DNA from: Zea mays
Taxonomy: Eukaryota > Streptophyta > Magnoliopsida > Poales > Poaceae
Assembly (NCBI RefSeq): GCF_902167145.1
Contig: NC_050099.1
Location: forward strand, 9,996,434-10,060,433
DNA length: 64,000 nucleotides
Reading direction: 5' to 3'
Shown here: one piece after another, positions 54,359-64,000 of the stretch
How the letters are laid out: each line of letters begins with the position of its first letter
Numbering within the stretch: position 1 is the first letter of the stretch
Made by a program: the position numbers and the translations under genes
Notes under the pieces: generated by a model
What the model saw: only the letters and a program-made list of their open reading frames with translations
Database searches by the model: none
What the model was told of the DNA's origin: nothing

Positions 54359-56497
54359 CTCCAAAAGCACATAATTATAGGGAAAAACAAGGATCCCATC
54401 CTTACCTATGGTTTCCCCAAGAAAATCTGCAAGAGATGGGGGTAGAACATCTCCTTGATCCTCGTACGGGAACCTTGTCGTGCACAAGGAGCTGGGAATC
54501 TGCGCCAACTGACCACCGTGAATCCGGCATCGCCGCGGGGTGTTCCTTGTCGGGGGCGGTGGCCTCATCGCCGTAATCCAGAGGTAAGTCGACTGGATTC
54601 GAGTTCGTAGGACTGTGAATCGTGTTTTGGCGCATTTTCCAGTGCGATTGTACCACCGTTGCTGGGGTTGATTTTCACCGGCGATGATATCCGCCGCAGG
54701 AGCTCCACTCACCATCACTACCGATGGCCAGGGTGGAAGAACAACCTTAGCCGTTGATCCGTAAAACAACGAACCAGATTAGGTCGAGTTTAAACTTGTG
54801 GTGCGCCGTCGGATCTTAGCTGACGTCCGAGATTAGAGGTTTAAAACCCCCTTTCACTGATGACTTGTTCGTCGTCGGATCACGATCGTGTGGCCTAGAT
54901 TTAATGTAGCGTTAGCACTTCGATCGGGCTATGCCTGGCGTTGATCAAGAATCCTAGGGTGGGGATCGTATACTATTTTCAGTGGGGCGTGATCTAATCC
55001 AGGCCGCATGCCATTGATCCAACGGCCGTGATCAACTCGTACACCTTCATCTAGGAGATTATGCAAAAGAGACCTTGTAGATTTATCAAATCAACCCGTA
55101 GTGCGAAACTATAGGAAAATCATCACTGACAGGTCCTGAAACTTGCAAAATAGACCCTAGATTTCAATAAAATAGTGGCCGCAGTCCAATAGCCGTGTAT
55201 GGTTATAAATTTAATCTGAAATTTGCTTATTGGTATAAAAATAAATCTAAGAACCTAAGAAACTCATAACTTCCTCATACTAGCTCCGATTTGATCCGTT
55301 CAAATTGCACTAGATCCATAATAATTTTGTCTATGTAATACAACACTGATTTATGCCATATCCCATACTTTTATAAATGGAAAATCATTTAAACCATGTA
55401 TGGTAGATTAATCTATCTAATTAAAGTAATATGTGTATAATTATAATGTGATGATCTTTACTAAGATAGGACCCATATTAAAGTTAATCCTTAAGGTATA
55501 TCTCAAATGATTTATAGAATCAATTTGAGGTCTAGCTTTACTTATTTAGTCATAGATCTTAGTAGTTCTCGAACCCACGATCTTGTTACGACGCGTAGTT
55601 TATTATTATGCAGTTTGTGCTTATGTTTGGTGTGATTTTAATTTTGCCTATACCATGTTTGTTTGTATTGCTACGAATAGCAGTGAGGTCACAAGAATCT
55701 TGAAGATCATCCTGGTACCTAGAATCTCAAGTCCCAGGCAAGTTGTGTCCTTGATCACTCCTTTTTACCTAATAATATTTGCTATTAATCATTGTGGCTT
55801 GCTCAGGTTATTCCCTAGCATTGTTTATCCCTCAGCTTGCAGAGAGATGAAATATTGGGTAGCTTTGCTATTGCTCTACCTAGTTTTGGGAAACTAATGT
55901 TTCATTATGAGCATGTTCCAATTATGTTGTTATTTAATTATTGTTCATGATAAGATCATATTGTTAATTGGAACATAGAGAACCACCCAGGAAAATAGTG
56001 CTACCACATGGGTGGTATGGGACGCCCTTGGCTGACTAATTAGGAAAGCTAATGGATGACTACCTTACCCGAAAGGGGCAAGGGCAGTAGGGGAGTGGTC
56101 GGTGTAGGGAGGTCTTCGGGTTGATTTTGCTGCGATGGCGATCAGGCGAGGGATCCCTACATTGGGACTTCCTAGAAACTGTAACTGGTTTTCTGAAGCT
56201 AATGGAACTTTGTAAAGGCCTCGTAGTGTTACCCTGCATCGCCTCCTTGGTAGAGGTGTATGGGATTCATGACCCCTTAGCAGATGGGTAACATGACTTG
56301 TGGGTAAAGATGCGCAACCTCTGCAGAGTGTAAAATTGGTATATCAGCCGTGCTCATGGTCATGAGCGGCTCGGACACTCACATGATTAATTTATGGAAC
56401 TTAACTTAATTTGTCATACACTTTGCATTATGGGTGTTGTTATCAATTTTGATCTACTACTTATTTGGGTTGTATCTACTTACACTTAGTAACTGCT
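54359..56497 (+). mobile_element. F-right LTR, second part, truncated
   Basis: Follows the second ACAAC. From about 54,800 to 56,497 it is collinear, in plus orientation, with the reverse complement of the G/M/solo LTRs (e.g. CCCGAAAGGGGCAAGGGCAG and CTCTGCAGAGTGTAAAAT). It ends at 56,497, about 450 bp short of a normal LTR end, and is fused to the opposite-facing M LTR. Whether 54,359-54,800 and the rest are one LTR is not certain. Confidence 0.55.
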
Positions 56498-59400
56498 AAT
56501 AAAATATAAATATAGCAGGATCTAAAATCTATCCTTGGCGCCAGAAAGTCAACTGGGAGACGCCACCTAGACCGAATTGAACTCCTCGATATGCGGCTCC
56601 TCTTGAACCACCTGCTCTTCTCCTGTGGGGGTGTGAGACAGCAAGGGTGAGCTCACACATGTTCATCGCTCAACAAGTTGTGGGGAATAATGTGGCATGA
56701 ACTAACCAAAGGTGGGAGCTCATGTAGTGTAAGGCTTATCAAAGAAAATGGTTAAAGCTGAGCATTGCTTTTAATGTTGGTCAAACTTTATTAGCAATTA
56801 CTAGATGTAAGTAAATACCAAACCTTAATAAAAGTAATAGAACAAAATTAATAAATAATCTCATCCAAATGCAAATGATAAATTGAATTTAGGTTCCATA
56901 AATTATTCATGTGAGGGTCCGAGCCGCTCATGACCGTGAGCACGACTAGTATACTAGTTTTACACTCTGCAGAGGTTGCGCATCTTTACCCACAAGCCGT
57001 GTTACCCATCTGCCAAGGGGTCATGAATCCCATACACCTCTACCAAGGAAGCGAGGCAGGGTAACACTACGAGGCCTTTACAAAGTTCCACTAGCTTCAG
57101 AAATCCCGCTATAGTTTATAGGAAGCTCCAGTGCAGGAATCCCTCGCCTGACCGCCATCGCAGCAAAATCAACCCAAGGACCTCCCTACACTGACCACTC
57201 CCCTACTGCCCTTGCCCCTTTTGGGTAAGGAAGACCTCCACTAGCTTTCCTAGTTAATCAGCCAAGGGCGTCCCATTAAACCCTTATGGTAGCACTGTTT
57301 TCCTGGGTGGTCGCTCCATGTTCCATTTAACATAATGATCTTATCATGAGCATAAATAATATAACAAAATAATTGGAACATGGATGTAATGAAATATTAT
57401 CCCAAAACCATATAAAGCAATAGCAAAAACTACCCATGTGATTCAGGGGTAAACAAGGTAAAAGATAATCAGACTAGGGTGACCTATTGGGTCCCATCAA
57501 AATTAAACCTATGCATTGAATAGTGATAATAAAGAATATTATTGGGTAACAAAAGTGGATCAAGGGCACAACTTGCCTGGCACTTGAGATTCCAGTTACT
57601 AGGGTGATTCTTCAGATCCTCGTAACCTCACTGCTAGTCGTAGCAATACAAACAGACATGGTATAGACAAAATTAACATCACACCAAACATAAGTACAAA
57701 CTGAATAATAATGATCTACGCATCGTAACGAAATCGAGGGATCGAGAACCACTAAAATCGAAGTTATGGATAAGGAGTTATGATTTTATAAAAGATCTGT
57801 GTGATTAGAATATTAAACTATATTATAAATTGGTTAGTATAAATCGTATGAGAGAATATTATATCAATAATTAACTAAATTTTAATCTTAATTATAACTT
57901 GACTAGAGATTATATTTTAATCAAATTATAATTATAAGATCAGAATACTATATTAATATTAGAAAAGCTAATCCAGAAAGCATAGATTAATCAAATTAGT
58001 TACCTAACGATAAAAGTATGGGATATCATATAATAAATGTTGCTACTGTGTAGTAAATATTAATACGAAGCTAACGCAACTGGAACGGATCAAATTAGAG
58101 TTAAAACAGAGAAATTATGAATTTCCGAAGTTATTAGGTACTTAGAATAGATTAATTCAAATGAACAATTTTAATTCAAGTTTCAGGACTAAACAGTGTT
58201 ACTAGTTGATAGACAATATTAAAACAAAATTATAGGAACCGGATTGGGTTAAAAATAGCTAGTATGAAATTTCTATGAATTATACAAGGTCCAACATTTA
58301 TTTTTCTACTATAAATCAATTTCTGTTATTAATTATCAACTTCTTCTGATCCCTGGACTGTGCGCATGAATTCAGAGAACAACAGGGGCTGATGCGCAAG
58401 TTTCCTAAGACTCAGTGAGAGTACTGGTGGACGACGGGTTCATTCAAATGAAATCCGAGGGCTCATTTGTGAATAACACGAGTCTGCGCAGGTGGGATCG
58501 CCCTGAGCCATCCGATCGAGATCCAAAGGGCAGAACTCAACCGGAACGTAAGAAACCGGTACGAGACTTGATCCGTCCGATGCAAAATCGACGACCCAGA
58601 TATTATGAAGATCGCCCAAATCCTACTTCATCACCCCAAATCGGACGGCCCAGATGGCCCCAGGCTGAAACAGTGCTGCGCCATGATCCTGGCCGATCCC
58701 TAGAGATCTAATGGTGCAAGCCTATCCTCCTTTCGACCCCACACCCAGCTCACGGCAACGACGGAGGAACGCCCCCCACGGTGGCGCGCAGCTCACCGGT
58801 GAAGAGTGTCCCAGTGGTCGGATACCCTATCCTAGGCGAGAACAGGTGCATAACGTGGTACAAGCGCTGGCGAACTAGATAGGGTTTAGTTACCATCGAA
58901 TCGTGCAGCTCAACCCTCCTGCCATGGCACCCTGCGGCCCCGTGACGGCAGATCCGCCATAGCGATCAATTGCCGCAGCACCGAGCCATCTCCGCGCTTG
59001 ACGAGGCTCCACGAAAGTCTACCGTACTCATGCGAAGCGCCATGCTCCATTTCTTGACTCTAATCCTTAGTTTAGGCGGCGGCGAGGTCGCGTGGGTTAG
59101 CCCCTGGGTCTGCGCAACCTATGGTGGATAGAGGGTACCAATGGCAACCCGCCTCATATACAACCGATCGGACGCTGCAGCAGACCCATGAGCGCCGGAG
59201 GAATCGGAGACCGTTTGCATGCGGAGTCCGCGCGACGAGGGCCCCGCATAACGGATTTGCCGTGGACTCTGCGCACGGCGCGCCGCGGAGCTCGCGTGGT
59301 GGAGAAGAAGAGGGTACTGGCTGACGGGTGGGGCTAGTCAACAGAGGGCTTGGGCAACAGATGGCACGGGCGCGCTACAACGATTCAGAGGACTCGGCCA

Positions 59401-60110
59401 AATAGTTGCGCGAGCGAGGGATTCAGTCCCCGCGCGGATTCTGCGGAGTCAGTTGGGGAAGAAGAAGGTCCTGACCTGCGGGACCCACACAACGGTGACT
59501 AGAGCGAGGACTCCACTACGTGCGAGCTAGCCAGCCATTGAGAACAGGCGCGAGGGTGTAAATGGGCCGGTCAAGGCCATTTTGGCCCAGTCGCAGAAGG
59601 AGGATGGGCAGGGACAGGATGGGCTGAACTACATTTGGCCCAGGAACATGTTTCTTCTTTTCTATTTCATATTTTCAGTTTTATTCCAAGTCTCAAATTC
59701 GTAAATCGGATTTGATTCAAAGTTCATGGTTTCCAAGATTAAATGCAACAGCAAATAACTCCAATATGATGTGCATAAATACATACCTATGTTTAGTTTT
59801 GTTTATTTTATCCAAACATTTTAAGTATTCAATGCACACACGTAAAAATGATTTCCTTGAACATATAGTCCGTTTAGAAATATGTTCATAGTTATTTAAA
59901 AGAGAAGATTTTATAGTGTATAATATTTGTTAAGGTATTTCTTAAACTTAATTCTTTTGGAGAATGTCTGTGATCACATTATTCAACAAGAGTTGGTTTG
60001 AATTATATGAGGGTCTTTTATTTAATCTCTTATTATAAAATACTTAAATCTTGGAATACTATCTCTTGGTCTTAAAGTAGTTTTTTTATATACACATTTT
60101 GGGCGTTACA
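56498..60110 (-). repeat. 3' LTR of element M, slightly truncated
   Basis: Minus strand, starting TGTAACGCCCAAAATG at 60,110. Collinear with 61,929 to 64,000 (a couple of per cent difference by eye). The last ~147 bp of the LTR, present at 61,785-61,928, are missing at the left, where it joins F-right. Confidence 0.88.
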
Positions 60111-60309
60111 AATCCTACCCCCCTTAACAGAAATCTCGTCCTCGAGATTTGTAAGGAAAGGGGTGTATAATCATGTTATCTCAAAGCATATGCACAAACA
60201 AAATCTCAGCATGATGCATACTTTACTAGCAACACATGGGTCAATTAGACCTTATTATTCTTCCTAAAACAGTATAATACCGAATACTAGCTAAAGAAAC
60301 ATGTAGATT

Positions 60310-60576
60310 TTACAAATAGTAGTAATTTATATATATGTTTATGTAGCTTGGTGGAGCTGGTGGTGGTGGAGGTAGTGGTTGTTGTTGTCGTTGTCTCTCC
60401 AACCGTGATTGCCTTATTTCTTGACGTATCTCCAGATGGACCTGACGTATTTCCTCGCATTCTTGTCTTATCTGATTTTGCATTTCGGTCACCATGTCTA
60501 TCAATTGTTGTATTACCAGCCTTTGGGCGGCAACCACTTGATCGATTTCAACCGGTGAAGGATTTGGAGGATTCAT
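60310..60576 (-). pseudogene. gag: Gag N-terminal stump in element M
   Basis: 88 codons from MNPPNPSPVEID (60,576); the frame is open 23 codons further up. Coiled coil of IRQE-type heptads (IRQECEEIRQVHLEIRQEIR), then a Gln run and PLPPPPPAPPSY, as at the N-terminus of Del/Tekay Gag. The normal capsid, knuckle and all of pol are gone; the frame ends in a short AT-rich tail (YINIYINYYYL) created by the deletion. It could still be made as a small peptide. Confidence 0.65.
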
Positions 60577-60645
60577 TTTTGTTTGTTGTTGTTTGATAGT
60601 CTTCTCTTCCTGGCATTGACCATGAAAGTTAGAAGCATATGGCAA

Positions 60646-61764
60646 AATAGTTTTGCTAGGGAAGTTATTTGGCAGGCAGAAGAATAGGCCAATAACTGGT
60701 TATGATCTGAATATTCTTTAGCAGGGCTTAATCTTTGTTTTATATCCAGATTGGCGTAACTAGTTGTATAAGGTGAATATCCAAAGGTAGGATAGAATCT
60801 GTCATGATGAGATAGATTACATGATGTAGGTCAAAATTTCGTTTGATGTTAGGTGGGGATAGATAGATTATGCAATCCATCATGACTCTATTGGTTAGGT
60901 TAACTCATGGCTGAGTTGGTCTAATGTGTTAAGTTAGGTTAACACCTGGCTAGTGAGATTTGATCTCCTCTACCAGTATTATCTAACATGGTTGTCCATT
61001 AGATTAGTTCTGACCAGATTAGACGGGATCATAATTAAATTGGTGTAATCAGATTATACTAGATAAGATCTACTTAATTTATTTTGGAATAGATCATGTT
61101 TGTTACACTATTATGCGATAAGCAAAGTGGGGGGGAATAAGTATGCTTATTAGGACAAGATGATTCTCTAAGAATAAGATAGGATCTTTTGAGATTAGTT
61201 AGATCTATTAGGAAAGGATAGAATCTTTTCGAGATAAGATGGGTCTATTAAGATAAGAAAAAATCTTTTAAGATCAGAGAGAATCTTTTAAGATAAGATG
61301 AATCTATTAAGATAGGATAGAATCTTTTAAGGTAAGAAGGGTCTATTTAAAATAGATACACTTTAATAGAGGATAATCTAAATTGTTTAGTTATCTCATG
61401 AATTTTATTTATACCTATATGTATATGTAGATGTAATTGTGGACACTGTTCCACAACTAATCACACTCAATCAAAGATCCAAATCAGACAAATATCATAA
61501 GAACAAACACTCAAGCATATAGATAACTATAAAAATAGTTTTATTTTTGTTCCTAAGAGTAGGTCTCCTAGTCCTTAAAGTCACTTTAGGCATGGGATCT
61601 CAAAGTGTGAAATCCACATTTGTCTTCAGAAGGAAAAGGTAAGAATAATCAGAGTGAAGCGGAAATAGATGAGGAAAGATCAAGATAAGTGTAGAAAAGA
61701 ATCAGAGTAAGGTAAGTAGGTAAGGGTTGTATCCATTTCTATCTAGGTTTCGTCCTACAGTCAA
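60646..61764 (-). other. Leader of element M
   Basis: About 1.1 kb between PBS and the gag stump with no sizeable ORF. Contains an AGAT-rich degenerate tandem repeat (61,165-61,365) and GTTAGGTTAAC direct words near 60,895 and 60,935. Retained while coding sequence was lost, as expected if it carries packaging signals (inference). Confidence 0.6.
61165..61365. repeat. Degenerate ~40-bp tandem repeat in M leader
   Basis: About five imperfect units of GATAGAATCTTTTAAGATAAG followed by ATGRRTCTATTAAGATAG, with one shortened unit. Confidence 0.8.
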
Positions 61765-61768
61765 CATT

Positions 61769-61784
61769 CTTCTGATACCACTTC
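61769..61784 (-). other. Primer-binding site of element M
   Basis: On minus after the LTR end GGGGTGTTACA: spacer GAAG then TGGTATCAGAAG, matching the initiator-Met tRNA 3' end for its first 10 bases. Confidence 0.85.
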
Positions 61785-64000
61785 TGTAACACCCCAGGCT
61801 TTAAGGGACAAAGCCGGGTGCATCTCATACATGCGCCAAAGAAGACAACATATATAATCACAGAGTGTATAGAGATAAATGTCACAATAATTAGAGTACT
61901 TTTTACATAGCGAAAGACTTACAAAAATAAAATATAAATATAGCAGGATCTAAAATCTATCCTTGGCGCCAGAAAGTCAACTAGGAGACGCCACCTAGAC
62001 CGAATTGAACTCCTCGATATGCGGCTCCTCTTGAACCACCTGCTCTTCTCCTGTGGGGGTGTGAGACAGCAAGGGTGAGCTCACACATGTTCATCGCTCA
62101 ACAAGTTGTGGGAAATAATGTGGCATGAACTCACCAAAGGTGAGAGCTCATGAAGTGTAAGGGTTATCAAAGAAAATGGTTAAAGCTGAGCATTGCTTTT
62201 AATGTTGGTCAAACTTTTATTAGCAATTACTAGATGTAAGTAAATACCAAACCTTAATAAAAGTAATAGAACAAAATTAATAAATAATCCCATGCAAATG
62301 CAAATGATAAATTGAATTTAGGTTCCATAAATTAATCATGTGAGGGTCCGAGTCGCTCATGACCGTGAGCACGGCTAGTATACTAGTTTTACACTCGGCA
62401 GAGGTTGCACATCTTTACCCACAAGCCGTGTTACCCATCTGCCAAGGGGTCATGAATCCCATACACCTCTACCAAGGAAGCGAGGCAGGGTAACACTATA
62501 AGGCCTTTACAAAGTTCCACTAGCTTCAGAAATCCCGCTACAGTTTATAGGAAGCTCCAGTGCAGAAATCCCTCGCCTGACCGCCATCGCAGCAAAATCA
62601 ACCCAAGGACCTCCCTACACTAACCACTCCCCTACTGCCCTTGCCCCTTTCGGGTAAGGAAGACCTCCACTAGCTTTCCTAGTTAATCAGCCAAGGGCGT
62701 CCCATTAAACCCTTGTGGTAGCACTGTTTTCCCGGGTGGTCGCTCCATGTTCCAATTAACATAATGATCTTATCATGAGCATAAATAATATAACAGAATA
62801 ATTGGAACATGGATGTAATGAAATATTATCCCAAAACCGTATAAAGCAATAGCAAATACTACCCATGTGATTCAGGGGTAAACAAGGTAAAAGATAATCA
62901 GACTAGGGTGACCTATTGGGTCCCATCAAAATTAAACCTATGCATTGAATAGTGATAATAAAGAATATTATTGGGTAACAAAAGTGGATCAAGGGCACAA
63001 CTTGCCTGGCACTTGAGATTCTAGTTACCAGGGTGATTCTTCAGATCCTCGTAACCTCACTGCTAGTCGTAGCAATACAAACAGACATGGTATAGACAAA
63101 ATTAACATCACACCAAACATAAGTACAAACTGAATAATAATGATCTACGCGTCGTAACGAAAACGAGGGATCGAGAACCACTAAAATCGAAGTTATGGAT
63201 AAGGAGTTATGATTTTATAAAAGATCTATGTGATTAGAATATTAAACTATATTATAAATTGGTTAGTATAAATCGTATGAGAGAATATTATATCAATAAT
63301 TAACTAAACTTTAATCTTAATTATAACTTGACTAGAGATTATATTTTAATCAAATTATAATTATAAGATCAGAATACTATATTAATATTAGAAAAGCTAA
63401 TCCAGAAAGCATAGATTAATCAAATTAGTTACCTAATTATAAAAGTATGGGATATCATATAATAAATGTTGCTACTGCGTAGTAAATATTTATACGAAGC
63501 TAACGCAACTGGAACAGATCAAATCAGAGTTAAAACGGAGAAATTATGAATTTCCGAAGTTATTAGGTACTTATAATAGATTAATTCAAATGAACAATTT
63601 TAATTCAAGTTTCAGGACTAAACAGTATTACTAGTTGATAGACAATATTAAAACGAAATTATAGGAACTGGATTGGGTTAAAAAGGAGCTAGTATGAAAT
63701 TTCTATGAATTATACAAGGTCCAACATTTATTTTTCTACTATAAATCAATTTCTGTTATTAATTATCAACTTCTTCTAATCCCTGGACTGTGCACATGAA
63801 TTCAGAGAACAACAGGGGCTGATGCGCAAGTTTCCTAAGACTCAGTGAGCAGTACTGGTGGATGGCGGGTTCATTCAAATGAAATTCGAGGGCTCATTTG
63901 TGAATAACACGAGTCTGCGCAGGTGGGATCGCCCTGAGCCATCCGATCGAGATCCAAAGGGCAGAACTCAACCGGAACTTAAGAAACCGGTACGAGACTT
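61785..64000 (-). repeat. 5' LTR of element M, cut by window edge
   Basis: Plus-strand reading starts TGTAACACCCCAGGCTTTAA. About 2.2 kb of an expected ~3.7 kb. Close match to 56,498-58,570 with few substitutions, so M is fairly young. Confidence 0.9.

Larger units (their letters stand above)
56498..64000 (-). mobile_element. Element M: non-autonomous Del/Tekay derivative
   Basis: Minus strand. 5' LTR from beyond 64,000 to 61,785; PBS TGGTATCAGA (61,780-61,771); internal region only ~1.67 kb; PPT GTTAAGGGGGGTAGGATT (60,128-60,111), identical to that of G; 3' LTR 60,110-56,498. It encodes no protease, RT or integrase, only a gag N-terminal stump. This is the pattern of a large-LTR, short-internal derivative. 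G is an older relative whose pol survives in part. Confidence 0.88.

Noticed and set aside
58415..59341. ORFs of 67-98 aa in the M 3' LTR
   Set aside because: GC-rich LTR segment with overlapping frames on both strands; no motif recognised.

Overview
This is repeat-dense nuclear DNA from a grass, most likely a panicoid/Andropogoneae species of the maize-sorghum-sugarcane type. The host call is an inference from the element types: Huck-like and Tat-lineage Ty3/gypsy elements, Del/Tekay chromoviruses with ~3.3-4 kb LTRs, and 5-bp target-site duplications (TSDs). I see no convincing host gene, rRNA, tRNA or CRISPR array. Nearly every base can be placed in nested LTR retrotransposons.

Layout. 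(1) 1-36,270 is built on an old minus-strand Huck-like element (H): pol at 10,899-12,712, gag at 19,923-21,208, 5' leader and LTR material at 34,698-36,270. H is interrupted three times. B (12,713-19,922, TSD CACTT) is a decayed Tat-type element. T (21,232-34,697, TSD ATCTT) is a Del/Tekay chromovirus with ~4 kb LTRs and a dead gag-pol. E (from 10,898 leftward) is another Tat-type element. E was cut by a long LTR (F-left, terminus at 10,162), and F-left was cut by element A (631-10,008, TSD GCTAT), so A sits four levels deep. (2) 36,271-48,417 is a minus-strand Del/Tekay element (G). Its LTR holds the very young element C (36,688-44,113, TSD CTAAG). G keeps only the integrase/chromodomain end of pol. 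(3) 48,418-48,879 is an unplaced GC-rich, promoter-like segment. (4) 48,880-56,497 is a plus-strand LTR (F-right) split by an opposite solo LTR (51,019-54,353, TSD ACAAC) and truncated at an inverted junction. (5) 56,498-64,000 is a minus-strand short-internal element M: near-identical ~3.7 kb LTRs around only ~1.7 kb, carrying PBS, PPT and a stump of gag.

The most interesting system is the A/B/C/E family. A encodes an intact 1,317-aa Pol (PR-RT-RH-archaeal-type RH-IN) but no Gag. C encodes an intact 505-aa Gag but no Pol. They share LTR termini, a U5 hairpin, the primer-binding site and the leader start, and both have almost identical LTR pairs (2 and 1 differences seen), so both moved recently. 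This looks like a two-component element set acting in trans. Each of A, B and C also carries, antisense to gag/pol and next to the 3' LTR, a gene with its own TATA box. I read it as a spliced multi-exon gene: a PF04195-like ('putative gypsy type transposon') exon, a coiled-coil exon and a short C-terminal exon, with the first intron at the same phase-0 position in all three copies. Between the converging sense and antisense units lies a tandem array with a shared core word but a different period in each element, and a ~24-nt polypurine-containing motif conserved in all three.
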